The translations under genes were made by a program, and so were the position numbers. A stretch of DNA of 64,000 nt from Rhodosalinus halophilus. GTDB taxonomy: Bacteria > Pseudomonadota > Alphaproteobacteria > Rhodobacterales > Rhodobacteraceae. Numbering within the stretch: position 1 is the stretch's first letter; each line of letters opens with the position of its first letter. This document shows, piece by piece, positions 1 through 9,606 of this stretch. The stretch lies in contig NZ_QNTQ01000013.1 in NCBI RefSeq assembly GCF_003298775.1, forward strand, positions 79,198 to 143,197, in the 5' to 3' direction. The notes below the pieces were generated by a model. That model made no database searches. It saw only the letters and a program-made list of their open reading frames with translations, and was not told the DNA's origin.

Positions 1-168
1 TTCTTCGTGCCCGGCCTGCGCCGGCTTCTGCGCATCGCGCCGCTCGACGCGGGTGCGATGACCGTGGGTCTGCTGGGCGCCGCCGCGCCGGCCGGGGCCG
101 TCCTAGCGCGGCGCGGCGTCACGTTCCTGCCCGAGACGGTGGAGGTGAAACCATGCGCAACTTCGTGA
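1..168 (+). CDS. C-terminal end of a probable cation-transporting P-type ATPase (5' cut by window)
   Basis: An open frame runs from the window edge to a TGA at 166-168, about 55 residues. It begins with a segment of type F-x-P-G-L-R-R-L-L-R-x-A-P-L, followed by a hydrophobic stretch rich in Ala, Gly and Val and a basic end. This resembles the last transmembrane hairpin of P-type cation ATPases, where a loop ending in APL or PPL precedes the final helix. No phosphorylation or ATP-binding motif lies inside the window, so the family call rests on the tail alone and is tentative. The stop codon lies 16 bases inside the following MetK-like gene, so the two are probably cotranscribed and translationally coupled. 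Any hydrophobic membrane protein could end similarly. Confidence 0.45.
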   Translation, partial: FFVPGLRRLLRIAPLDAGAMTVGLLGAAAPAGAVLARRGVTFLPETVEVKPCATS

Positions 169-1286
169 TGACCTCGGAATCCGTGACCGAAGGCCACCCC
201 GACAAGCTCTGCGACCAGATCAGCGACGCGGTGGTGGACGCCTATCTCGCCGCGGGTCTGCGGGCGGGCGTGATCGCGGAATGCGCCATCGCCACCGGCG
301 TCACCTTCCTCTCGGTGCGGGCGGGCGCCGAGGCGCCGGTGGACCTCGCCGCGCTCACGCGCCGGGTGATGGCGGAGGCCGGCTACGGCGAGGCGCGGGC
401 GCCGACCGTGATGCTCGATCTCGTCACCTCGCCCGACCTCGCGCCCGAGATGGTCGCGCGCCGGCGCGCGCGGCACATGGTCAGCGCCTTCGGCTACGCC
501 TGCGCCGACAGCCCGACCGCGATGCCCTTTCCGATCGACGCGGCCCACCGGATCGCCGCGGCGCTGGATGCCGCCCGGCGCGAGGGGCGGCTGCCCTGGC
601 TGTCCCCCGACGCGCAGGCACAGGTCGCCGTCGCTTTCCGGGATCGCCGGCCGGTCGCGCTGGGCGCGATCGCGCTGAGCTTCGGCCATGACGGCATGCC
701 GGGGGAAGACGCGGCGCGCGCGGATCTGCTGACCGAGGCGGTGCGCCCGGCCCTCGCCGGGGCGGCGCTGGAGCCCGACGAGCGCACGCGGATCGTGCTC
801 TTTCCCGCGCACGGCCCGGCCGGGCCGCAGGTGCATTCTGGCCTCACGGGCCGGAAATCGGCCGACGACGCCTATGGCGCCTTCATCCGGCGCAGCGGAC
901 CGGCGCTCTCGGGCAAGGATCCCTCCAGGATCGACCGTATCGCGGCCTATGCCGCCCGGCAGGCGGCGCGCGCCGTGGTGGCGGCCGGACTCGCCCGCGA
1001 ATGCGAGGCGCAGCTGTCCTACATCGTGGGCGACGAGGCGCCGGCGACGGTCGAGGTCGACACCTACGGCAGCGGGCGGGAAAGCGACGAGACACTCTCG
1101 CGCAGGCTGGGCGAGCTCTGCGACTTCCGTGTTGGCGCCATCGCCGAGCGCATGGGGCTCTGGGATCTGCCGGGCGCCCGCGGCGGGCACTTCTACCGCG
1201 ATCTTGCGCGCTACGGGCACATGGGGCGCGATGCGCTCTCCCCGCCCTGGGAGGAGGTCGCCGCGCTCGCCGCGCGGCTGGGCTGA
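153..1286 (+). CDS. Divergent methionine adenosyltransferase-like protein (MetK paralog)
   Basis: This 377-residue protein aligns over its length with S-adenosylmethionine synthetase, which makes SAM from ATP and methionine. Clear family landmarks are EGHPDK at residues 13-18, Glu43, FGYAC at 113-117, a MPFPI segment near 124, SGLTGRK at 229-235, SGKDPS at 253-258 and Asp261. It differs at key points. The glycine-rich GAGDQG loop that normally precedes FGYA is replaced by an Arg-rich stretch (residues 102-109). The position of E. coli Asp238 is His228, that of Lys165 is Gln155, and that of Lys269 is Arg259. Housekeeping MetK proteins keep all of these. The reading frame is intact with typical codon use, so it looks functional but specialised. 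The start at 153 overlaps the preceding membrane-protein gene, with GGAGG about 7 bases upstream. Whether it still makes SAM cannot be told from sequence. Confidence 0.8.
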   Translation: MRNFVMTSESVTEGHPDKLCDQISDAVVDAYLAAGLRAGVIAECAIATGVTFLSVRAGAEAPVDLAALTRRVMAEAGYGEARAPTVMLDLVTSPDLAPEMVARRRARHMVSAFGYACADSPTAMPFPIDAAHRIAAALDAARREGRLPWLSPDAQAQVAVAFRDRRPVALGAIALSFGHDGMPGEDAARADLLTEAVRPALAGAALEPDERTRIVLFPAHGPAGPQVHSGLTGRKSADDAYGAFIRRSGPALSGKDPSRIDRIAAYAARQAARAVVAAGLARECEAQLSYIVGDEAPATVEVDTYGSGRESDETLSRRLGELCDFRVGAIAERMGLWDLPGARGGHFYRDLARYGHMGRDALSPPWEEVAALAARLG

Positions 1287-1289
1287 GCC

Positions 1290-1775
1290 TCACCCCTTGG
1301 GCGCGTCGCGGTCGAGCAGCGAGAAGGCCGCCATCGCGAGCGTGGTGGCCGGCCCCGCGACCCGGCCCCGGGCGAGCTGCAGCACCGCCCCGGCGGCGAG
1401 CGCCACCGCCATCGCGGTGCGCAGATCGAGCGCGTTTCCGGTGCGGCGCTTCACGCCCATGTCGGCCTGCAGCAGGCCGAGCCGGACGACCTGACCCACC
1501 GGCGGCGGGCTGGGCGCGCGGCGCGTCCGGATCAGGCCCTGCGCCTCCATCTCCGCCAGCACCTCGGCCGCGTCGTGATGCGTCTCGACGATCAGGCTGC
1601 CGGTCGTCGGCCGGGCGAGCACGCGATCCACGCCCGCCACCGCCGCGAGGCTCTCTGCAAGGCCCACGAGCGCCTCGCGTTCCATTGGCGCGGCCGGCCG
1701 CAGCCGCGCGCGGCGGGCGAGCACATGCGCGCGATGGACGGGAACCGCGGCCGGCGCCTCAGACGCCTCGGACAT
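1290..1775 (-). CDS. HMA2-like domain protein, possible P-type ATPase accessory
   Basis: The 161-residue product has an N-terminal half (about residues 12-85) with the beta-alpha-beta pattern of an HMA2-type ferredoxin fold: alternating hydrophobic strands, a central V-A-G-V-D-R segment and a helix ending in G-L-I. The metal-binding CxxC of true heavy-metal domains is absent. The C-terminal half (about 105-155) has one or two hydrophobic segments (an Ala-rich stretch and L-A-M-A-A-F-S-L-L). HMA2-type proteins often sit beside P-type ATPases, which fits the ATPase-like tail at the window start. The gene converges on the MetK-like gene with three bases between the stop codons, and overlaps the preceding small ORF by 17 bases, suggesting a two-gene operon. 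The assignment is by pattern, not by a decisive motif. Confidence 0.5.
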   Translation of the reverse strand: MSEASEAPAAVPVHRAHVLARRARLRPAAPMEREALVGLAESLAAVAGVDRVLARPTTGSLIVETHHDAAEVLAEMEAQGLIRTRRAPSPPPVGQVVRLGLLQADMGVKRRTGNALDLRTAMAVALAAGAVLQLARGRVAGPATTLAMAAFSLLDRDAPKG

Positions 1776-2049
1776 CGTCCTCCGGCCCGGTCTGAGCATC
1801 GGCCGCTGCCTCGGCCTCGGCCGCCGCGCGTTCCGCCTCCATCTCCTCGCGCACCTCGGCGACGATGTCCTCCATGTGCTCGAAGGCCTCGGCGCCCGCC
1901 TTGCGGAACTCGTCGTAGGCCGTGGCCCCGGTCCGCATGCCGGCACGCACCAGCGGCCGCCCTGCCCGGCCCAGCGCCCCGGCGACGCCCGGGACCAGCA
2001 TCACGGCGCCGACCGCCACGGCGGCCCCGAGTAGAAAGCTTCTGTTCAT
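1759..2049 (-). CDS. Small DUF5132-like membrane-anchored protein
   Basis: This 96-residue protein has a hydrophobic N-terminal helix (residues about 5-27, G- and V-rich), a short basic stretch (R-P-L-V-R-A-G-M-R), and an acidic helical C-terminal half rich in Glu and Ala (A-E-V-R-E-E-M-E-A-E-R). The layout matches small proteins of the DUF5132 type that occur with HMA2 proteins and P-type ATPases: a membrane anchor, then an R-x-G-x-x-A-Y-x-x-x-R-K motif, then a charged amphipathic helix. It is first in a minus-strand pair with the HMA2-like gene, which it overlaps. Its role is unknown; a regulatory or scaffold partner of the transporter is a guess from context only. Confidence 0.5.
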   Translation of the reverse strand: MNRSFLLGAAVAVGAVMLVPGVAGALGRAGRPLVRAGMRTGATAYDEFRKAGAEAFEHMEDIVAEVREEMEAERAAAEAEAAADAQTGPEDDVRGV

Positions 2050-2248
2050 CGCGGCCTCTTACGAAAGCACCCAGCACGGATCGCTCAGAGATTAGCTTGA
2101 CCCGACGGGCGCGGACAACCGCGTCGCGCGCGGCGGGGCCCTAAACCGGCGCCAGGGAACAGCGGGGGCGAGACCGGTCGGCAGGGCCACGGACTCCGGG
2201 GCCGCTTCACCCTTGCCGCTGCCCGGCCCGGCCGCGCCGGCGCCAGGG

Positions 2249-4540
<2,292 letters not shown>

Positions 4541-4640
4541 AGATGCCGCAGGAATGCAGTTTTGCGACGCTCGCAGCCTGTTCGCCCTGGTGCGAGCGGG
4601 TATTGTCCGCCGCACAAGGCAAGGCAACAGGACCGACAGC

Positions 4641-6689
4641 ATGAGCACCGATCCCCTCGTCGTCTTCACGCCCTCGGGCAAGCGCGGCCGCTTCCCCGCC
4701 GGAACGCCCGTGCTGACCGCGGCGCGCAGGCTGGGCGTCGATCTCGATTCGGTCTGCGGCGGGCGCGGGATCTGCTCCAAGTGTCAGGTGGCGCCCGCCT
4801 ACGGCGCCTTTCCCAAGCACGGCGTGACGGTGGCCGAGGACGCCCTTTCGCCCTGGAACGCGGTGGAGGAACGCTACGACTCCAAGCGCGGCCTGAAGCC
4901 GGGCCGCCGGCTCGGCTGTCAGGCGCAGATCCTGCGCGACGTGGTGATCGACGTCCCCCCCGAAAGCCAGGTGCACCGGCAGGTAGTCCGCAAGTCCGCC
5001 GCGGTGCGCGCGATCGAGATGGACCCCGCGACGCGGCTGCATCTGGTCGAGGTGGCCGAGCCCGACATGCACGAGCCCTCGGGCGACTTCGAGCGGCTCG
5101 CGGCCGCGCTCGAGGCGCAATGGGGCATCGCGGGCGTCACCTGCGATCTGTCGCTGCTCGCCCGGCTCCAGCCCGCGCTGCGCAAGGGCGGCTGGCAGGT
5201 GACGGTGGCGGTGCACAGCCCGCACAGGGGCGCCGCGCCGCGCGTGCTCGAGATCTGGCCGGGGCTGCATGAGGGGGGCCTCTACGGCCTGGCCATCGAC
5301 GTGGGCTCCACGACGATCGCGGCGCATCTGACCGATCTCGACACCGGCGAGGTGCGCGCCTCCTCGGGCATCATGAACCCGCAGATCCGCTTCGGCGAGG
5401 ATCTGATGAGCCGCGTGAGCTACGCGATGATGAACCCGGGCGGCGAGGCGGAGATGACCGCAGCGGTGCGCGAGGCGATCGACACCCTGGCGACGGAGAT
5501 CGCCGCGGAGGCCGCGATCGACCCTGGCCTGATCGTGGAGACGGTCTTCGTCTGCAACCCGGTGATGCATCACCTGCTGCTGGGCATCGACCCGGTGGAA
5601 CTGGGACAGGCGCCCTTCGCGCTCGCCACGTCGGAGAGCCTGGAACTGGAGGCGCGCGACCTCGGGCTCGGCGCGATCAATCCGCGCGCGCGGGCCTATG
5701 TGCTGCCCTGCATCGCGGGGCATGTGGGCGCCGACGCCGCGGCTGTGGCCCTTTCCGAAGAACCCTGGAATTCCAGTGACCTCGCGCTCATCGTGGATGT
5801 GGGCACGAATGCCGAGATCCTGCTGGGCGACACCAGCCGCGTGCTCGCCTGCTCCTCGCCCACGGGCCCCGCCTTCGAGGGCGCGCAGATCAGCGCGGGC
5901 CAGCGCGCCGCGCCGGGCGCGATCGAGGCGGTGCGCATCGACCCGGAGACCAAGGAGCCGCGCTTCCGCGTCATCGGCTGCGCGCTATGGTCCGACGAGG
6001 AGGGCTTCGCCGAGGCCGTCGGTCCCGGCGGCGTCACCGGCATCTGCGGATCGGGCATCATCGAGGCGGTGGCCGAACTCCGCATGGCGGGCCTGATGGA
6101 CGCCTCGGGCCTCATCGGCTCGGCCGAGCAGACCGGAAGCCCGCGCTGCGTGCCCGAGGGCCGCACTCACGCCTATCTACTCCACGACGCAACGGCGGAG
6201 GGCGGGCCCCGCATCACGGTCACGCAGGGCGACATCCGCGCCATCCAGCTCGCCAAATCCGCGCTCTACGCCGGCGCGCGGCTGCTGATGGACCAGCGCG
6301 GCGTGGACCGGGTGGACCGCGTGGTGCTGGCGGGCGCCTTCGGCGCGCATATCTCGCCGCTGCACGCGATGGTGCTGGGCATGATCCCCGACGTGCCGCT
6401 CGACAAGGTCACCAGCGCCGGCAACGCCGCGGGCACCGGCGCGCGCATCGCGCTTCTGAACCGCGGCGCGCGGGCCGAGATCGAACGGCGCGTGCGCGAG
6501 ATCGTGAAGGTCGAGACGGCGATCGAGCCGCGCTTCCAGGAGCATTTCGTCGCCGCCAACGCGATCCCGCACGCCACGGCCGCCTTTCCCGAACTCGCGC
6601 GGGTCGCGCCCCTGCCCCGGGTCGCCTTCAACGCCGGCAGCGGAACGGAGGACGAGGGCGGCCGACGGCGCCGCCGCCGCCGCGCCTGA
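4641..6689 (+). CDS. ASKHA-domain / DUF4445 protein with N-terminal 2Fe-2S ferredoxin domain (RACo-like)
   Basis: This 682-residue protein begins with a ferredoxin-type domain carrying CxxxxxCxxC (C-G-G-R-G-I-C-S-K-C) near residue 40 and a fourth cysteine in R-L-G-C-Q near residue 93, ligands for a [2Fe-2S] cluster. A linker follows, then a large ASKHA ATPase-type region starting at about residue 215 with A-I-D-V-G-S-T-T-I-A, and later V-D-V-G-T-N-A-E-I-L, G-I-C-G-S-G-I-I-E-A and V-V-L-A-G-A-F-G. This is the architecture of ATP-dependent reductive activators of corrinoid proteins. Many members in aerobic alphaproteobacteria have no assigned partner. I chose ATG 4641 because it puts the ferredoxin strand at the N-terminus; an upstream ATG would add 29 unrelated residues. 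The C-terminal tail is Arg-rich. No corrinoid protein lies adjacent; the nearest B12 enzyme is Ecm, 23 kb away. Confidence 0.85.
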   Translation: MSTDPLVVFTPSGKRGRFPAGTPVLTAARRLGVDLDSVCGGRGICSKCQVAPAYGAFPKHGVTVAEDALSPWNAVEERYDSKRGLKPGRRLGCQAQILRDVVIDVPPESQVHRQVVRKSAAVRAIEMDPATRLHLVEVAEPDMHEPSGDFERLAAALEAQWGIAGVTCDLSLLARLQPALRKGGWQVTVAVHSPHRGAAPRVLEIWPGLHEGGLYGLAIDVGSTTIAAHLTDLDTGEVRASSGIMNPQIRFGEDLMSRVSYAMMNPGGEAEMTAAVREAIDTLATEIAAEAAIDPGLIVETVFVCNPVMHHLLLGIDPVELGQAPFALATSESLELEARDLGLGAINPRARAYVLPCIAGHVGADAAAVALSEEPWNSSDLALIVDVGTNAEILLGDTSRVLACSSPTGPAFEGAQISAGQRAAPGAIEAVRIDPETKEPRFRVIGCALWSDEEGFAEAVGPGGVTGICGSGIIEAVAELRMAGLMDASGLIGSAEQTGSPRCVPEGRTHAYLLHDATAEGGPRITVTQGDIRAIQLAKSALYAGARLLMDQRGVDRVDRVVLAGAFGAHISPLHAMVLGMIPDVPLDKVTSAGNAAGTGARIALLNRGARAEIERRVREIVKVETAIEPRFQEHFVAANAIPHATAAFPELARVAPLPRVAFNAGSGTEDEGGRRRRRRRA

Positions 6690-6778
6690 AGTCATCCTCC
6701 GGGACTGCGGACCAAGCCGCGCGCTGGCCCGGCGCCTCTTGACCGAGGCGGCCGGCGCGTCTAACCATCTTGGCCTGC

Positions 6779-6852
6779 GCGGGTATGGTGAAACGGTATC
6801 ACGCGAGCTTCCCAAGCTCTAGTTACGGGTTCGATTCCCGTTACCCGCTCCA
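6779..6852 (+). tRNA. tRNA-Gly (anticodon CCC)
   Basis: A complete cloverleaf of 74 bases including an encoded CCA. The acceptor stem GCGGGTA pairs with TACCCGC, the discriminator is T, and the T arm carries GGGTTCGATTCCC. The anticodon arm reads GAGC-TTCCCAA-GCTC, giving loop positions 34-36 = CCC, which reads GGG codons. It stands alone between the ASKHA gene and a small ORF on the same strand. Confidence 0.96.
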
Positions 6853-6963
6853 GCCAATCCCAAGCGCATACCTCGGTATTCAAAGCTTGTCTGTGACGCC
6901 TGGATGCGCGATCGTGGCTGCCGAACGCCATTCAGGGGGAACCGCGGCCGACCGCGGCGCAGA

Positions 6964-7332
6964 ATGCCAAGCAGCCACAGCCCGCACGACTGGCTGATCC
7001 ATGTGCTCGACGATCTCGCGCTCTACGCGACCGAGCATGACCTGCCGCGCATCGCCCATGGGCTCGAGCAGGCACGCCAGGCGCTGGATCTCTCCAGCCG
7101 CAATGGATCGCAGGCCGCGATCCGCACGGTGGAGCGCGCCTGGTTCGTCGATACGCTGCGCGACCTGATCGACTACGCCGCGCAGAACGGGCTGACGGAG
7201 ACCGAGCGCCACCTGATCCAGAGCCTCGAGCGCGCCCCGCAGGAATGGGAAAACACCGACCGCGCCGCGGACGGGCAGCGCGCGTCAGCGGCCGGAAACG
7301 CGGCGCAGGACGGAGACGGCACTTACGGCTGA
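6964..7332 (+). CDS. Small helical protein of unknown function, paralog of the protein at 26118-26324
   Basis: From ATG 6964 the protein is 122 residues. Its N-terminus H-D-W-L-I-H-V-L-D-D-L-A-L-Y-A followed by L-P-R-I-A-H-G-L-E-Q-A-R matches, position for position, the start of the small protein encoded just upstream of luxR (H-D-W-I-L-D-V-L-E-D-L-G-A-Y-A then L-P-E-L-A). A second similar helical pair appears in the middle (D-T-L-R-D-L-I-D-Y-A, L-T-E-T-E-R-H-L-I), so the protein may hold two copies of the motif. It has no signal peptide or membrane segment. It converges on the deacetylase-like gene, with four bases between the stops. A longer in-frame start at 6904 would add 20 Arg-rich residues and is less likely. 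Function unknown. Confidence 0.65.
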   Translation: MPSSHSPHDWLIHVLDDLALYATEHDLPRIAHGLEQARQALDLSSRNGSQAAIRTVERAWFVDTLRDLIDYAAQNGLTETERHLIQSLERAPQEWENTDRAADGQRASAAGNAAQDGDGTYG

Positions 7333-7336
7333 GCGC

Positions 7337-8455
7337 TCAGACCCACGCCCGCAACCGGGCGCGCAGGCGCGAAACCCCCGCCGCCACCTCCGGGTCCGGC
7401 GGCCCCTCGCGCGGCGCGTCGGCGAGGGTCGTCGTCCAGGTCTCCGGGATCCTGCGGCCAAGGCGGTGCGACCAGCTCAGCCCGCGCAGCACCGCCTCGG
7501 CCTCGGGCGGCAGACGCTCGGGCACCTCGTGCCCCGCGAGCGCAGCCCAGGCACTTGTCCAGGCCCGGCCCACCGACCACGGGTTGTAGCCGCCCCCGCC
7601 CAGCAGCACGAAGCCGGGCGCCATCGGCGCCAGCGCCCGCACCGCCGCGGCGTGGCAGCCGTTCGACCACGCCAGGCGCGACAGGGGATCCTCCGTCACA
7701 GCATCCGCCCCGCATTGCAGCACGATCGCCTGGGGCCGGTGCGCCGCGACGGCGGGCAGGATCAGCTCCTCGAGCACGCGGGCGAAATCGCCGTCGTGCG
7801 CCCCTCGCGGCAGCGGCAGATTGAGCGCGACGCCCCCCGCGTGATCCTGCAGCGCGCCGGTGAAGGGCCAGCGCCCCTCCTCGTGGGTGGAGATCAGCAG
7901 CATCCCCTCGACCCCGGCGAAGGCCGCCTCGACCCCGTCGGCGTGATGCGCGTCGATGTCGACGTAGGCCAGCCGGGTGAGCCCGAGCGCCCGCAGCCGC
8001 AGGAGCGCGAGCACCGGATCGTTGAGATAGCAGAATCCGGCGGCCCGGTCGCACATGCCGTGATGCGTGCCACCGCCCGGGTTGAACACGCGCCCGCCCG
8101 AGGCGGCGATCTCGGCGGCGAGCATCGAGCCGCCCGCGGCCGTCGCAGGACGGCGGAACATCTCCGGGAACACGGGATTGGACAGCGTGCCGAGGCCGTG
8201 ACGGGCACGCTCTTCCTCGCTCACCCGCTGCGTGCGCTCGGCGCGCACGAGCGTCGCGAGATAGCCGGGATCGTGAAAGGCCGCCAGCGCCGCGGGCTTG
8301 GCCCGGGGACTGGGGCGGAAGCGGCCCTTCGGCAGCCAGCCCAGTGCGCGTGCGAGATCCGTCACCGTGGGCACCCGCGGCACGCGCAGGGGATGGCGCG
8401 GCCCGTAGCTCGACCCGCGATAGACCTCCGATCCGATGAACAGCGGCTCCGTCAT
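7337..8455 (-). CDS. Histone deacetylase / acetoin-utilisation (AcuC) family protein
   Basis: This is a 372-residue zinc-dependent amidohydrolase of the arginase/deacetylase fold. Visible motifs are G-G-G-T-H-H-G-M near residue 135 (the catalytic His pair), F-C-Y-L-N-D-P, D-I-D-A-H-H-A-D-G with the zinc-binding Asp and His, and a C-terminal L-G-G-G-G-Y-N-P. Bacterial members remove acetyl or related acyl groups from proteins, polyamines or small molecules; the substrate here cannot be read from sequence. Length fits AcuC-type proteins. The ATG at 8455 gives M-T-E-P-L-F; an alternative ATG lies three codons upstream at 8464. It is divergent from the AbrB-family gene, 77 bases apart. Confidence 0.88.
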   Translation of the reverse strand: MTEPLFIGSEVYRGSSYGPRHPLRVPRVPTVTDLARALGWLPKGRFRPSPRAKPAALAAFHDPGYLATLVRAERTQRVSEEERARHGLGTLSNPVFPEMFRRPATAAGGSMLAAEIAASGGRVFNPGGGTHHGMCDRAAGFCYLNDPVLALLRLRALGLTRLAYVDIDAHHADGVEAAFAGVEGMLLISTHEEGRWPFTGALQDHAGGVALNLPLPRGAHDGDFARVLEELILPAVAAHRPQAIVLQCGADAVTEDPLSRLAWSNGCHAAAVRALAPMAPGFVLLGGGGYNPWSVGRAWTSAWAALAGHEVPERLPPEAEAVLRGLSWSHRLGRRIPETWTTTLADAPREGPPDPEVAAGVSRLRARLRAWV

Positions 8456-8532
8456 GCGCTGCATCCTAGCGCGGGATGCGGCGGGGGCGAGATTGCGCCC
8501 GCCCGGCCCGCCCGGTAAGGGACGCGCACCCG

Positions 8533-9606
8533 ATGACGGATCGCGCCCTGCTCTTCACCGCGCTCGCCGCGCTCGCCCTGACCGCCGCCGGCGCGGCGGG
8601 CGGATGGGTGGCGGGCCTCGCAGGGCTGCCTCTGCCCTGGCTCATCGGCAGCCTTGCCGCATCCGCGCTGATCGTCGGCCTGGGCGGCCACCGGCTGCCC
8701 GCCGGCTTCCGCTATCCCGAGCCGCTGCGGCTGAGCTTCATCGCGGTGATCGGCCTGATGATCGGCGCGCAGGTCACGCCGGACCTCGCGACGCGCCTGC
8801 CGGGGCTCGCGGTCAGCCTCGCGGCGCTCGCCGTCTTCACGCTCGCCGCCTTCGCGGCGAGCTACGCGGTCTTCCGGGGCCTGGGCGGCTACGACCGCGT
8901 GACCGCCTTCTACTGCGCCACGCCGGGCGGCCTCTACGAAAGCATCATGCTGGGCGAGGCGGCCGGCGCCGACATCCGACAGCTCACGCTGCAGCAGTTT
9001 CTTCGGATCATCCTCGTCGTCACCCTGCTGCCGCTCGGCATCACGCTGATCGAGGGGATGCCCGTGGGCAGCTCCGCCGGCGTGACGGGCGCGCCGCCGG
9101 GCGCAGAGGTGACGCCATGGGGCCTTGCCTCCACCCTCGCCGCGGGGGCGGTGGGGCTGATCGCGGCGCGGCGGCTGCGCCTGCCCGCGGGGCAGCTTCT
9201 CGGCCCCTTGCTGGCCGCCGCGGCGCTCAACCTCACGGGCTTCGGGCCGGTCGCGCTGCCGGCCGAACTGGTGATCGCGGCGCAGATCGTGGTCGGCGCG
9301 AGCCTCGGCGCGCGCTTTCTGGGCGTCACGGGCAGGATGCTCGGCCGCGCGGCCGGCCTGGGGCTCGTCTCGGTCGGCGTGATGCTGGCGATGGCAGGGG
9401 GCGCCGCCATGGCGCTCTCGGGCGTGACCGGCAAGCCGGTGGACGTTCTGCTCATCAGCTTCGCCCCCGGCGGCGTCACCGAGATGTCGCTCGTCGCGCT
9501 GAGCCTCGGGGCGAGCCCGGCGATCGTGACGCTGCACCACCTGTTCCGCATCGGGCTGACGGTGGTGATCATCAGCGTCGCATCGAAGTTGAAGATACCG
9601 CGCTAA
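8533..9606 (+). CDS. AbrB-family (PF05145-type) membrane protein
   Basis: The 357-residue protein is almost entirely hydrophobic, with about ten transmembrane segments. It shows the duplicated pattern of this family: P-L-P-W-L-I-G-S-L in the first half, matched by L-P-A-G-Q-L-L-G-P-L in the second, and two copies of a Gly-rich signature (A-T-P-G-G-L-Y-E-S-I-M and F-A-P-G-G-V-T-E-M-S). Such proteins have been named AbrB regulator or putative ammonia monooxygenase in databases, but they are integral membrane proteins of unproven role, perhaps transport. I chose ATG 8533 because it directly precedes the first hydrophobic helix. Its stop overlaps the stop of uup by four bases on the opposite strand. 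Confidence 0.8.
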   Translation: MTDRALLFTALAALALTAAGAAGGWVAGLAGLPLPWLIGSLAASALIVGLGGHRLPAGFRYPEPLRLSFIAVIGLMIGAQVTPDLATRLPGLAVSLAALAVFTLAAFAASYAVFRGLGGYDRVTAFYCATPGGLYESIMLGEAAGADIRQLTLQQFLRIILVVTLLPLGITLIEGMPVGSSAGVTGAPPGAEVTPWGLASTLAAGAVGLIAARRLRLPAGQLLGPLLAAAALNLTGFGPVALPAELVIAAQIVVGASLGARFLGVTGRMLGRAAGLGLVSVGVMLAMAGGAAMALSGVTGKPVDVLLISFAPGGVTEMSLVALSLGASPAIVTLHHLFRIGLTVVIISVASKLKIPR

